In this document: positions 19,575 to 31,365 of the stretch, piece after piece | How positions within the stretch are numbered: the stretch's first letter is position 1 | Layout of the letters: the number at the start of each line of letters is the position of its first letter | NCBI GenBank assembly: GCA_963565915.1 | Contig: OY751487.1 | Span: 1,426,001 to 1,490,000, forward strand | Length of the DNA: 64,000 nt | DNA from: Entoloma clypeatum | Lineage: Eukaryota; Basidiomycota; Agaricomycetes; Agaricales; Entolomataceae | Direction of reading: 5' to 3' | Made by a program: the position numbers and the translations under genes | The notes under the pieces: model-generated | Databases searched by the model: none | Told to the model about the DNA's origin: nothing | Seen by the model: the letters and a program-made list of their open reading frames with translations, nothing else

Positions 19575-20262
19575 GTGCTCCCATTTTGGCAAGAACACAT
19601 TCAACATTGTGGCCGCTTTCTTCAAGGAACCCCAATTCAAGGGCAACCCCGAAGCTATCAAAGAATATGTCACACGAAGTAATGGACCTGCCTTCTACAA
19701 GGTACCAACCCCCAAGGATTGTACAGTCAAGAAAGGTGAAGCCGATCACAAGGCAACTCACATGCTTCATTTGTCATACTACCCAAGTTCACCGTGATGA
19801 ACTCCAGCAACCACTCAGATTCTGCGAGTCCATGTTCATTGTTGAAACTGCGGCTCCTCTTCTAAAACTCGTGCAAAACTCAATTGGCGACTATGGAGTT
19901 CCACAAGGTGCAATCACATTGTCAATGGCTGTCATACGTACTTAAACTATCATGCTCATAGTCCGATTTACAGCGCCTTCCAGGTTGAGCAGGCACTTGC
20001 CATGTATGCCACTGGGAACCTGGTCCATTCGGGTGATTTTTCCAAGGAGAATGGCACGAGCAATGTTGTCAATGATTATATGAAGAACCTGAAGAAAATC
20101 TGTGAACATTGATGGGTTAGCATCATGGATGCATGTGGGTTTGTGCTCACCAAACGGAAGGAGAAGCCGACTGCATCTCAGGTGACTGCATCATTGCAGA
20201 GGGAGCGTGGTAACCTCTACAAGCCCAGTAGTCCCATGAAACCAGAACATGATGATTTACTA
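19575..20262 (+). pseudogene. Degraded coding remnant of unknown family
   Basis: Several short plus-strand frames line up as one broken protein: about 19575-19795 (AAFFKEPQFKGNPEAIKEYV then GPAFYKVPTP), 19800-19945 (FIVETAAPLLKLVQNSIGDYG), and 19945-20262 (QVEQALAMYATGNLV, then NDYMKNLKKICE, a stop and a CGFVL segment ending in LQRERGNLYKPSSP). Shifts and stops separate the pieces. The run of plausible protein over 690 nt suggests a former gene, perhaps carried by a mobile element, but I do not recognise the family. Confidence 0.45.
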
Positions 20263-20858
20263 TGACCTTCGTAGGTAGTCCTTTCCTGTACTATATTTTC
20301 GTGGAGCACCAAATCTATTAGTACTACTGGTTTTAACTATGTGGTGAGATATCCAGCTCATGAGGTCGTACGGAGGTGCCAACTCGCCACTCTCGTCAGA
20401 TAGTGGCATCGTCAAGGCAGCAATCAGACACAGCTTGTGAAAAATCTGATGTTCCTTATGATATCGTGGCTCATCAATCATTACACATCGTAGAGCATCG
20501 TCATGACCACCCACAAGGTCCTATGAGCAGAAAAAGAAAACCTGTAGAAAACCTGCTGACTTCATGCGTCCAAGAACTGGTGTTGGTAGGATGGCTGGGT
20601 AAGCTGGCATCGTAATTGAAATTTGAAATGTCTGATCCAAACCAACAGATCCTCATGCCGACCTTGCAAGGTAATAGATAGGGAGCTTCCCGTGAACATC
20701 CATGGCAAAACGGGAGGGAGAAGTTCTAGTACTGTATTCCAATTTCCAACGCCTGATCTTCCCACAAACCTAGTCTTATAATATATTGAACAGCACACCT
20801 TGCAGACGCAGAGGAAGCCTGGTTAATGATACTCACATTGAAGCGAAGAGGATTGAGA
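20263..20858. other. Spacer, no gene seen
   Basis: Short overlapping frames on both strands (under 85 codons) with no recognisable motif. It lies between the degraded remnant and the putative 3' LTR of element E. Confidence 0.35.
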
Positions 20859-21186
20859 TGTTCGAAGAAGAGTGGGCGATGATAGAACTACTGGTATTAG
20901 CTCTATTGTACTACACTACTTACATGCAGTACTTATAGGTATGGGAATGCGAACAGACCAACTACGAGCTAGTAATGCTATTGGCTAGAACATGATGGAA
21001 CATCTTGGTACACAGCATCAAGGCTGTGGTGCACAGCATTCTGAGTCACAGAGATGACTCAGAGATCTAGAACAAGTCTAGATTGTTCTATGTTTAGTAC
21101 ACTTCATGTGGTCAGGCCACATGGTAAAACACATGATCATAGTCATGTGATTGACTGTCGATACATCCATATTTGAATGTTCAACA
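20859..21186 (-). repeat. Putative 3' LTR of element E
   Basis: On the minus strand it starts TGTTGAACATTC and would end CTTCGAACA, respecting TG...CA ends of the kind seen in Copia D. With no second LTR in the window to compare, the inner boundary (21186) is better supported than the outer one. Confidence 0.4.
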
Positions 21187-23487
21187 CACCCCCACAAGTG
21201 AGATCCCATAAGGGTTCAATACTTGTATAAGAAGATATTAAAATCTTAACTTATGGATGATAGTCGAGACTTTATTTGCTCAGACTAAATGGGTGTCTTG
21301 CTGTGTCGTACAAGCATACACTGTCATTTAAGGTCTATATCAGAGACCATTATATCCAATCAATTCTTAGATGGATACATTCTCATCAGATATAGGGTCT
21401 GAGATCAAAGGGATCATCAAAAGAATCAAAAGAATCACTTTTGAGAGAAATGGGATGGCGCGATAAACATGCAGCCATGATGGCGCTAGAAGCAGCCAGT
21501 GTAGCACTTGAAGCAGCTACTGTTTGAGAACATTGTAGGTGTCAACAATGATTGCGAGCAATGCTCAGCAAGATCTGTTAACTACCAAAACTCAGAGGCG
21601 ACGATGTCAAGCGCTCTTGAGTTGTTCTCAAAGGGTTTTCTCAAGTAATTATTATCTTAATTACTTGTACCACTATCTACTTTAGTTCTTCTTCAACGTC
21701 TTATCGTCGGTGGTCGTAGCAGTGTTACTGCCAGAGGGCGATGAAGAAGCAGCAGCGGCGCCAGCTGCAGTAGTGGTGGTGGTGGTGGTTGTGGTTGAGG
21801 CAACATGCGCCAAATGGTTGGCATGTGCGAAGCGAGTGTAGAAGGTGGTGGAGAAGTAGGCGAAGAATGCCATGATAGCCTGCTCTAAAACTCGATTTGA
21901 GGAGTGTATTTAAGGCTTTGCCTATCTCGCATGGACCATGCTGAGTCAGATGTTTAGTCTGATTGCATCAGCAAACCATGTAATAGTTTATTGTCATCTC
22001 GGACTGGATCAATGGTTGACATTTTGATATTATGATGTATAGATCGGCAAGCGGGCCGTTAATAAGTCAGGTAGACGTAACTCATTTAAGAGCTCATTAG
22101 ACTTAATCTATATCGTTCAAATAGTCATTTAAACCAATTGATGGGATCATGCAGAGCATGATATAAGCTGGGTATAGCTTATTAATACTTTGGAAGTTGC
22201 GTCGAAGACCGCTAACAACCATAGATGAGGCATGCCGTCAATCTTGAGTATATAATATTATCATGGCAGCTTGAGAGCGCACTTATAGATAATATCTTCT
22301 GAGTCGAGTGTAGTACTCCAGACTCAGGGCGTGGATGAACTATATAGATTCAAATCCACTGGTAGGGTCTAGTTTAGTGTCATAGAGGATGTTTAGATCG
22401 CTCAAAGATATCCCATAATATCTGAGTATTTTGCAAAGTATAATTGTGGCTCAAGCAACTTATGGATTATTCCAATTTAGGGTTTAATAGAGATCGGTAG
22501 ATCTCCCCCTGAAATGATATTTCCATAAACAGATTTATAGGCAATTAAATAATCAAGCCAACTGTTTGTGCGAGTGTTATTTGCAATTATAGTCAAGTGT
22601 TTGACTTGCAATTGTAGTTCTTTTGTATGTGGTGATACATGTGTTTTGAACATCCAATTTTATGTTCAGAGGTCATTAGAATACTATTCTAAGATGTTAA
22701 CACAGATTGACTATGATTTGTTGCATGATACAACAATAATGCGTTTGGATGGGGAATATTTGGTTTTTGTGACAAACAAAGATGGCAATCCCAAAAAGGG
22801 TGCACAATGCAGTGTTTAAATCCAAGTCATTGATGCAGCCGATTAGGCGCGGATCAGGTGACCTAGCATGCTGGTTTAATGCCGAGCGGCTGTGATGATC
22901 GCGAGCTTAGCTCAGCAGGTTCATCATCCTCAGGGGCGGTAATGCCAGCGGCCCTGGGAGTCCTTTGGTACCTGGTGATAGTGACCATGGATATGTCCAA
23001 ATATTCAAAGTGTAGAAACACTTTGATCTGTTCATGCAATCAATAGTAATCTTGTATACCAAGAACTATTTAATACCCAATTTAATGCATATTAGTAAGC
23101 AATCAATTAAGATGCTTCTTCAAGTAATCAAGAGTGATTGCTTGGAATAGAAACCTGACAATAGTCTTTAGGACTAACAGATCGATTCATATGACAGTCT
23201 TGGTTATCCAAATATCATCGTTTTGGACGACATGTCATTTTATCTTTGGAGTAAGATAGATCCTTGTTCAAGATGTCACAGATTTAATGGGTAAATCGCT
23301 GTGCATCCTATAGAGTGTTGTACGCAAAACAATTGCATGAGATAAGATCAATCAATGCAAAGTTTGCAAGAATGCAAGTTCAATTAAGAATTGCTCTTTT
23401 CTCTATATTCTCCCCCTTTCCAGTCAAGTGTGGAATCATTTCGTGCTGAAACAACATAAATCATTTGCTTCATAATGATGTGCTGGT
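21187..23487. other. Element E internal region without pol
   Basis: About 2.3 kb with no protease, integrase or RT motif on either strand. A 63-codon minus frame at 21682-21873 starts MAFFAYFSTTFYTRFAH and contains Thr and Ala runs; it may be chance. The word GGGGCGG(T/C)AATGCCAGCGGCCCTGG occurs at about 22934 and again at about 23572 inside gag, a short internal duplication able to form a CCCAGGG/CCCTGGG hairpin. TTGTGTCTAA-type debris of other families was not found. Confidence 0.4.
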
Positions 23488-24363
23488 CTAAGGTCCAAGC
23501 AGTGGAAACGCTGTGTCATAATCTTCGATGGGTGGATCCTCATTTCGTTCTGTTGTGACGGTGTTCCCAGGGGCGGCAATGCCAGCGGCCCTGGGGGTGT
23601 TGAACACTATTCCATTATAATTGCCATGATAGGGCTCAACGAAATGTGAACATGCTCGAGTTCTCTCCCATAGATTCTGAGATGGATTATGAAATCCATC
23701 GCACAATTTTGGCTGAGGATCGTAGGTTATTCCTATGCTGTTTAAGTAATCCCCCAGCAAAAAGTCAGAAGCATGGTTTGGATGATGATGATTGTATTTT
23801 TCAACAATCAATTCTCGAACCTTGAAGTAGGTGAGATCATCATTATAGAGAAGAATCTCTGTGGCATAGTCATCCCAATCAGGAGATGGGAGTGAAGATA
23901 GTAACATTAGGGCGCGCATCGACTGAGAAATAGAATGATGTGTGCTTAGGTGATCATAGATCTTATCAAGATAATCAATCTTGATCGCAGGGTGTCGCTT
24001 CATTGAAAGTCTGAAGGACAATGTGGCACAGACATCAGACAGGACTGTCATGTAGACGGCCTGTCCAAATCTATTCTTTAACTCGAACCAGGTCTCGTAA
24101 GACGTGTTTTTGGTGAGTTTAATCAACGGATCGACGCAGAGTCGGATATTGGCTAGAGGCAATTGATCCCTAATGTTCCATCCTCTGACTAAAGTTGCAG
24201 CTTTCTGCTTAGGTGTGGCAGACCCTGAGGGTCCCTTTTCAATGCCAGCAACGATCTGCCACAAACCTTGAGATCTGAGGTACGAACTCATAGTGTTCGA
24301 CCACTCAAGGTAGTTGGAGCCGTCAAGAACGGGAACAGCAATCAAAGTATTGATTGAGGACAT
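23488..24363 (-). CDS. gag: Copia-type Gag of element E
   Basis: A 291-residue protein with the N-terminal Copia gag signature (LDGSNYLEWSNTMSSYLRSQGLW) and the following UBN2-like helical region (ETWFELKNRFG, SMRALMLLSSLPSPDWDDYA). There is no zinc knuckle, and the C-terminus is short. It ends in a normal stop with no pol fused behind it, unlike D1/D2, where gag continues into protease. Start chosen at the ATG preceding SSINTLIAVPVLDG. It forms capsids in related elements. The frame is fully open, notable amid decayed neighbours. Confidence 0.75.
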   Translation of the reverse strand: MSSINTLIAVPVLDGSNYLEWSNTMSSYLRSQGLWQIVAGIEKGPSGSATPKQKAATLVRGWNIRDQLPLANIRLCVDPLIKLTKNTSYETWFELKNRFGQAVYMTVLSDVCATLSFRLSMKRHPAIKIDYLDKIYDHLSTHHSISQSMRALMLLSSLPSPDWDDYATEILLYNDDLTYFKVRELIVEKYNHHHPNHASDFLLGDYLNSIGITYDPQPKLCDGFHNPSQNLWERTRACSHFVEPYHGNYNGIVFNTPRAAGIAAPGNTVTTERNEDPPIEDYDTAFPLLGP

Positions 24364-24371
24364 GTTTGATC

Positions 24372-24906
24372 TGTGCCAAAACCATACAATTCACATCCGA
24401 CTTATCCGACGACTCCGATGATTCATCCGCTCCAACATCCGCTCCAACAACATTCTATTTATATTTGATTATACTTCTACTACGTAACATCTCAACCATA
24501 CTTACAAGTAGACATATGTTGTTCACTTTTCATTTGCTACTCTCCCTACTCCGAATGTTCTGATGGTCAACTCCGATATCTGCACATCACTTATAGTAAT
24601 GCTGATCATTCTAGTCTACTATAAATAGTGTACAAACCTGTCGTAGAACCTCAGTTCAAATATCATACATTACACCTCATTCACATTTGTCTCTACTTGC
24701 TTTTGAGCATTCTCTCCGTCACCTCCGCTCATCCACTCTTCCACTCATCCGACATCCGCCAATCCGAAATCGAGGACCACATCAAAGAGTGGGGCGCAAT
24801 GCACAAGTTGAAGCCAGGTCCTTTCTGCCAACGTCGCACTTATCGCATCCGCTCCTCCGCTACTCCGCTCCGACTCATCTGACGTTGAGAAAAACGCTAC
24901 GTGACA
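24372..24906 (+). repeat. Gypsy B1 5' LTR with promoter
   Basis: It starts TGTGCCAAAACC (TGTCATAACC in the other copies) and ends ACGTGACA, 535 bp. TATAAATA at 24620-24627 is followed 33 nt later by AGTTCAAATAT (24653-24663), the predicted RNA start. Confidence 0.85.
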
Positions 24907-24908
24907 GT

Positions 24909-24919
24909 ATATTTGAACT
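24909..24919 (+). promoter_or_regulatory. Self-complementary primer-binding site of Gypsy B1
   Basis: ATATTTGAACT begins 2 nt after the LTR and is the exact reverse complement of AGTTCAAATAT at 24653-24663. The B' copy keeps the same pair (56954-56964 with 57266-57276). No tRNA-type TGG site is present. Confidence 0.8.
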
Positions 24920-24957
24920 ACCACCATTCTTTGATTTACCCAACAAACTCTACCCAC

Positions 24958-26249
24958 ATGTCTCAAACCTGTAATACAGTTCGAACAACTAGGACTGCTG
25001 TGCAGCAGCAGAACGTTCATCATCCACACCACGCTCTGCTTTTCTTCGAGGAACACGCAATGTAACCATTACCCCTTGAGGAGCCACAGCATCATCATCC
25101 GCTCCTACCCCCGGACCATCCGTTCCTCCGCCTTCTTCCGACTCTCAGCTCCCACCACTTCCCGCCAGTCCTCCACTAAACCCACCAACGGAACCCTCCG
25201 CACCTCTAAATTCTGGCTTATTCGGCGGACCTCCAGGAGGATCTCCTCCTTCTTCCGACGGTAGTTTACATGGAGATTTGGACGACTCCGATTCCAATCC
25301 AGATCAGAAACCCAATCTAGCTGAAGCCATTCTGCTCATGACCAAAGAGTTGAAACGTCGTGACACAAAGAAGAAAAAGTCGTATGCCAACGAACCGGAT
25401 ACCTTCAACGGATCCGATCCACGCAAACTCTCCGCATTCATTTTACAATGCAAAATTTACTTCTCCGACAATGACAACTTCGACTCAGAACATTCCAAAG
25501 TCAACTTTGCCATGTCTTATTTCCGAGGCACAGCACTCAAATTTTTTGAACCCTTCATTCTTGACGATAATGAACTCAATTGGCGGGGTTCTTTCCCTGA
25601 GTTCGTCCGACTTCTCCGCTCTGAGTTTGGTACCATTGACCCTCAGGGCGAGGCCGAAGAACAGTTGGACAACCTACGGATGAAGGAAAATCAAAAGATA
25701 TTGAAGTACAACGTTGAATTTCAACGTCTTGCCACCAAGACTGACTGGGATGAAAACTCCCTCCGACACCACTACTATGTCGGACTTCCGGATCGGATCA
25801 AGGACATCCTCTCCCAACAACCCAAGATCAAGTCTTTACCAGACCTACAATCCGCGGCTCATACTATTGACACTCGCTACTGGGAACGTCAACGAGAGAA
25901 ATCCAGAACCGATAAACCCACTCCCAAGTCCGACAAGAAACAATCCGCTCCGAACCAATCCACTGCACAAACATCATCAACCAAACCCTCCGCTCCTGCT
26001 ACCGCTTCCGCTTCCACATCCGCTCCGAAACCCGACCTCTCCAGTAAATTAGGCAAAGACGGCAAACTGACGTATCAAGAACGCAAAGGTCGTTTCGATA
26101 ATAACCTTTGCTTATTCTGCGGTAGCGTCGGACACGCTGTCAAGGACTGTCCCAAGTCCACCTCCTCCGCTTCCAAGGCTAAAGGGAAAGCCGCCCAAGT
26201 TGGCACTCAAGCCAAGGAAAAAGGTAAGGAGATCGAGTCAAAAAAATAG
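24958..26249 (+). pseudogene. gag: Gypsy B1 Gag, inactivated
   Basis: The frame starts at ATG 24958 (MSQT), the first start after the primer site, and in the B' copy reads on through a Pro/Ser-rich N-terminus. In B1 a 1-nt loss near 25005 and a TGA at about 25077 (CGA in B') break it; from about 25080 to 26249 it is open. The capsid region (for example FNGSDPRKLSAFILQCKIYF and LDNLRMKENQKILKYNVEF) is typical of Ty3/Gypsy gag, followed by a Lys/Pro/Ser linker and one CCHC knuckle, CLFCGSVGHAVKDC, at about 26108. A Lys-rich tail ends before a TAG. Confidence 0.8.
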
Positions 26250-29200
26250 GCAGTGGTCCTCATGAAGCACGGTCTGAGGACTGTGTTGACTCCCTCCGTG
26301 CCTCCGCTCCCATCCGACTTAACGCGTCCGCTCTCTCCAATCCAAACTCTTTACGTATCAATATCTCATCTTCTTTTTTCTCTTCAGATTCTGTCCCAGC
26401 ACTTATTGATTCAGGATCTACCCACTGTTTTATTGACAATAACTTTTCTCCGCTTATGATCTTCCGACCTCTGCTATTCCACCTTTAGAACTAAAGCTTT
26501 TTGATGGTTCTTCTAACGCATTTATCACTCAAGTTGTAACAATACCTATATGTTTTCCTTCAGGTGAATCTTTTGAACAGGATTTTTATGTTGCTCCGCA
26601 TGACTCCGCTTCTTCCGTGGTTCTTGGATACAACTGGCTCACCCGCCACAATCCTATGATTGACTGGGTATTGGGAAGTATCACTTTCCGTCCACAGATG
26701 CAAAAAGAGCCGTTTCCGACATCGACGTCGACCTCCTCCCAAGGTAGGACAACTACGCTTCCTCCTCTGGAACCTCCGATCGTACCTCCGCAGATTTCAC
26801 TCATTAATGCAGCCGCATTTATGAGGGCATGCAAATTGCCTGGTACACAATCCTTTCGACTTCACCTTTCGACTCCCTCCGTTTCTGCTCACTCCACATC
26901 CGCTTCCGACACCCCCGACTTGACAAACGTACCCGAGGAATACCATGACTATGCTGACGTCTTCAGTAAAGGAAAAGCAGACACTCTTCCACCACACTGT
27001 CCCTACGACCTCAAGATCGAACTCAAAGAGGGTTCTGCTCCTCCGTTCGGTCCGATCTACTCCCTTTCACAAACCGAACTCAATGCCCTCCGTGAATTCA
27101 TTGATGAACATCTCACCATTGGATTCATCCGACCCTCTTCCTCTCCGCACGGTGCTTCCGTCCTTTTCGTTCGTAAAAAGGATGGCTCCCTTCGTCTTTG
27201 CATCAATTTCCGTGGTCTTAACAAAATCTCAAAGAAGGACCGATATCCGCTTCCACTCATATCCGACCTTCTCCAGACTGCTGGAAAAGCCAGTGTTTAT
27301 ATGGCTCCAAGCATCGGAAGCATGTCCGCGAAGTCCTCCAACATCTCCGACAACATGGCTTATATGCATGCGCAGACAAATGCGAGTTTTCTACGGATAC
27401 TGTTGAATACCTTGGCTTTATCCTCTCTCTGACAGGCCTCCACATGTTGGATAAGAAAGTCAAAATTATTCAAGATTGGCCTGAACCAAGGAAGGTCAAA
27501 GATATTCAATCTTTCCTAGGTTTTGCCAATTTTTATCATCAATTCATTCCTTACTACTCCGAAATCACTGTTCCGCTCACTCGACTCACCTGAAAAAACA
27601 CACAATGGCACTTCTCTGACTCCACTCGCGAATCTTTCAAAACTTTGAAGAAAGCCTTTACCATGGCACCTGTTCTTACGCATTGGATTCCCGACAGCCC
27701 TATTATTGTCAAAACCGATGCCTCCAACTACGCTTTGGGTGTGATCCTCTCCATCCGCATCTCTGACAATGAAATCCATCCGGTTGCTTTCCACTCCCAC
27801 ACCTTTACACCTCCCGAGTTAAACTATGACACCCATGACAAAGAACTATTAGTGATCCACGATGCATTCAAGATTTGGTGTCACTACCTTGAAGGCTCCG
27901 CTACTCTGATCGATGTCATAACGGACCACAAAAATCTTGAGTACTTTTCTACTACCAAGGTTTTATCACGTCGACAAGCTTGTTGGTCCGAATACCTCTG
28001 CCAGTTCAATCTCGTCATCCACTTCCGCCCTGGCTGTTTAGGTACAAAGCACGATCTTTTAAGTAGACGATGGGACGTCTACCCTAAAGAGGGAAATAGC
28101 GACTATTTGTCCATCAATCCAAGCAACTTCAAACCCATCTTCACACAAGAACAGCTCACCACTTCACTTCACGCAGCAGAGTTATATACGCCCATCCTCC
28201 GTGCCACAATCATCGTGGATACGGATCTGCTCTGCTCTGACATCCTCTCTGCTCTTCCGACCAATCCCATTTACACCTCTTTTCTCGACAATCCTAATCC
28301 ACGCTGGATCATGAATGAAGCAGGTTATCTACTCCACAATGGACATATCTACGTTCCCGACTCATCCGACCTCCGTCTCCGCATCCTCTGCAATAAGCAC
28401 AACCATATCCTCGCTGGACACCCTGGTCAGAATAAGACTATTAGTCTTATCCAACGAGAATACACTTGGCCTGGAATGCGCGACTTCGTCAAAAAGTATT
28501 GCAAGTCATGTACCACTTGTATGCATGCCAAACCCCAATGTCATAAACCCTACGGTCTGCTTAAACAACTCCCTATTCCTGAACGTCCCTGGCATTCTAT
28601 TTCCATGGACTTCATTGAACCCCTTCCGACATCTGCTGGCTCCGATGTGATTTTGGTCATTGTAGACCGCCTCACTAAACAAGGCATCTTCATTCCTACC
28701 ACCATTAATTGCACATCCGAAGACCTAGCAAACCTTTTCGTGCTTCACATCTTTTCCAAGCACGGAGTTCCGCAAAATGTCACATCCGATCGCGGACCTG
28801 AATTCGTCTCCCGCTTTTTCCGCTCTCTTGCAAAAGCCCTCAACATGAGACTTCACTTCACTTCTGGATATCACCCTGAAGGCGATGGTCAAACCGAACG
28901 CACCAACCAAACACTCGAACAATATCTCCGCATCTTCTGCAACTACCAGCAAGACAACTGGTCCGCTTTGCTTCTGCTTGCGGAGTTCGCTTACAACAAC
29001 ACTCCGAGTGCCACTACTGGTGTATCACCATTCTTCGCCAACAAAGGTTATCATCCCGACATTACACTCCATCCGGAACGTGATCTAGCATCCAATAAAG
29101 CTCAACAATACATTGTCAACTTAGATGAATTACATCAAGAACTAAAGACTGCTGTCGCAGAGGCACAACAACGTTATCAAGGCCCTGCGGACATCCGACG

Positions 29201-29684
29201 TTCTCCGCCTCCTCCGCTCTGCATCAGACAAGAAGTCTTTGTTAAAGCCAAGTTCTTCTGCACCACATGACCCACCCAAAAGTTATCCAACAAATATGCT
29301 GGCCCATTTGAAATCATAGCCCAACCCGGCACGCACTCCTTTACACTACGTCTACCCGACACTATGCGTGCTATACACCCCGTCTTCCACATATCTATGC
29401 TCAAACCAGCAACTCCTAACGAGATTCCAAATCGGATACAATCTCCTCCGCCTCTGCTCGAGATCGAAGGAGAAACCGAATACGAAATTGCAGAAATCAT
29501 CAACTCAAAGATCAATAAAAGACGACGATGCAAACTCCTTTACCTCGTCCGCTGGTTAGGTTATGAAGACACCAGTGAAGAGTTTTCTTGGTTACCCGCA
29601 TCCAAGCTTGAACATGCAGCGGATACGGTAGCGGACTTCCACTCCACTCAACCAACTAAGCCAGGCCCCTTATCGCGCTTGTAA
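26250..29684 (+). pseudogene. pol: Gypsy B1 Pol, inactivated (RT catalytic box deleted)
   Basis: The order is protease (LIDSGSTHCFID near 26405), RT fingers and palm start (RKKDGSLRLCINFRGLNK), RNase H (KTDASNYALG), integrase zinc region (HILAGHPGQ then CTTC), catalytic D, D and E in MDFIEPLP, SDRGPEF and QTERTNQ, and a C-terminal chromodomain (YLVRWLGYED then FSWLPASKL). Near 27300 the sequence jumps from GKASVY to a segment that lies beyond the YxDD box in this family, so the catalytic aspartates are gone. Frameshifts lie near 26460 and in the jump, and TGA codons at about 27591 and 29268. The B' copy shares the deletion and those TGA codons. Confidence 0.88.
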
Positions 29685-29728
29685 CAAGAAGAAAAGAAAA
29701 TCTATTAAAATTTTATACTAACAAAAAA

Positions 29729-30682
29729 CTACTTTCGCTGTTTTTTGTTAGAAACCCCCTCCGTCTCCTCATTCCACTCTGATCCGGATTCCGCATCCGC
29801 TTCCTCCATCTGCTTCCGCTTCTTCATTTCTTCTTCTTTTTCTTCTTCTTCTTCTACCTCCTTTCTCAACTCCTCCAATACCCTATCATACTCCTCCGCA
29901 TCCTCGCCCTCATCAGATCCCTCCTCCGAAGCCTCCAAATCCTCCCTCCACGCGATAACCGTCAGAAGCTCCTTGATTTCCCACAGTTCCTTCAACTCCG
30001 CCTTTATCAGCCGCATCTCCCTGATCATACTCCTAAGCCCTCTCACCACCCTCCATGCCTATGACCACCTCTGGTGGACCAAACCCCTCTGGCATGAACT
30101 CCGGCTCCTCCAATGCTGCGGCTATCCACAATCCCTCCGCGGTCCCCTCTCCCTTGGACAATCCCGCCTTCGTGTTCTTCATCGCACCACCTGCCACCTT
30201 AGCCTTTCCGACCCTCACCGCCTTGGTCATCCTCTGCTTCAACCTCCGACTCCGCTTCCGCTCCCATTCTGCAGCTTTGTTTAAAACGCTGGCAACCGCC
30301 AGCACAATGAAGTGTTGTCATTCCTAAAGAACAAGTTAATAACGAAGCATATAAAGAAATAGAAAAGACTCACTCCGATGGCCAAAAACACATGTCCCCC
30401 AAGGCATATCCTTGAAAACCCCCTGCAGCCGGACCTTCTTCACCTCTGCATTCGCCGCATCCAAATCCGCACCCGCAACCAGTTCCTTCGCCTTTGTTTT
30501 CTCTGCTTCCTCTCTGCTCGTCTCTGCTCTTTCACCGCCCTTTTTGCCCTCCGCGCGCTCTGCATCTTCCTTCACGTGCTCCTCTGCCTTCTGCAGCTTC
30601 CTCTCCAACTCTTCGGTAACCTTCTTCTGGTGCTCCCTTTCAGCACGAAGAGCGGCGAGGGGTGAGTTTTCAGCGGACAATA
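29729..30682 (-). pseudogene. Antisense accessory gene of Gypsy B, B1 copy (broken)
   Basis: Read on the minus strand, opposite to pol, this is the same gene as at 31687-32636. The start ATG is lost to an inserted T, and small indels break the frame near 30270 and 30250. The product would have an N-terminal Glu/Lys/Ala coiled coil, a Cys-bearing segment across a short intron, a basic Gly/Ala/Lys stretch and an acidic C-terminus ending KKQRK. The stop (29729-29731) lies 45 nt beyond the pol stop of the opposite strand. Confidence 0.65.
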
Positions 30683-30812
30683 GCGGATAGGCGACGGGAT
30701 AGATGTTGTGGTTGGGTGACAAGAGAGAAAAATCACGTGCAGAGCTTTTCAACCAACAGTCATGTGGATTACCTCATCTGGGCCTCAGGGTTCGGCCCTA
30801 AGAGGGAAATAC

Positions 30813-31165
30813 TGTCATAACCATACGATTCACATCTGACTTATCCGACGACTCTGACGATTCATCCGCTCCGACATCCGCTCCAACAACATTCATTTAT
30901 ATTTGATTATACTTCTACTACGTAACATCTCAACCATACTTACAAGTAGACATATGTTGTTCACTTTTCATTTGCTACTCTCCGTACTCCGAATGTTCCG
31001 ATGGTCAACTCTGATATCTGCACATCACTTATAGTAATGCTGATCATTCTAGTCTACTATGAAATAGTGTACCAACCTGTCGTAGAACCTCAGTTCAAAT
31101 ATCATACGTTACACCTCATTCACATCCATCTCTACTTGCTTTTGAGCATTCTCTCTGTCACCTCC
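30813..31165 (+). repeat. Gypsy B1 3' LTR, cut by assembly gap
   Basis: It starts TGTCATAACCATACG after a purine-rich AGAGGGAAA tract and matches the 5' LTR as far as CTGTCACCTCC, where the Ns begin. The missing part would hold the R-U5 end. Confidence 0.85.
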
Positions 31166-31365
31166 NNNNNNNNNNNNNNNNNNNNNNNNNNNNNNNNNNN
31201 NNNNNNNNNNNNNNNNNNNNNNNNNNNNNNNNNNNNNNNNNNNNNNNNNNNNNNNNNNNNNNNNNNNNNNNNNNNNNNNNNNNNNNNNNNNNNNNNNNNN
31301 NNNNNNNNNNNNNNNNNNNNNNNNNNNNNNNNNNNNNNNNNNNNNNNNNNNNNNNNNNNNNNNNN
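31166..31365. other. Assembly gap (200 N)
   Basis: A block of exactly 200 N sits near the centre of a large inverted repeat made by the facing B copies (pol coordinates pair to a constant sum of 62365). The true gap length is unknown. Two open frames that cross it are meaningless. Confidence 0.98.

Larger units (their letters stand above)
20859..24371 (-). mobile_element. Element E: Copia-like, gag-only, probably non-autonomous
   Basis: The minus strand carries a Copia-type gag (23488-24363) followed by about 2.3 kb with no protease, integrase or RT, then a G-rich polypurine-like tract (GTGGGGGTG) and a TGTTGAAC LTR start at 21186. TGTTGAA LTR starts and a G-run before them are also seen in Copia D. 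The 5' LTR and leader are missing because Gypsy B1 begins at 24372, 8 nt upstream of the gag ATG. The small size and lack of pol suggest a defective element that used proteins of a relative. Confidence 0.5.
24372..31165 (+). mobile_element. Gypsy B1: inactivated Ty3/Gypsy copy, plus strand
   Basis: It runs from the 5' LTR (24372-24906) through primer site, gag and pol, then an antisense accessory gene, to a 3' LTR that starts at 30813 and runs into the assembly gap. Shared defects with the facing copy B' include a deletion removing the RT catalytic box and a TGA in pol. The right end and target duplication are hidden by the gap. It lies immediately upstream of element E gag. Confidence 0.9.

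Noticed and set aside
22568..22819. 83-codon plus-strand ORF in element E
   Set aside because: Cys-rich start without domain, no conservation to test, opposite to the gag strand; likely chance.
25076..25264. Separate small Arg/Ser-rich ORF upstream of Gypsy B1 gag
   Set aside because: It is an alternative frame of the Pro/Ser-rich gag N-terminus, which aligns with B' gag in another frame.
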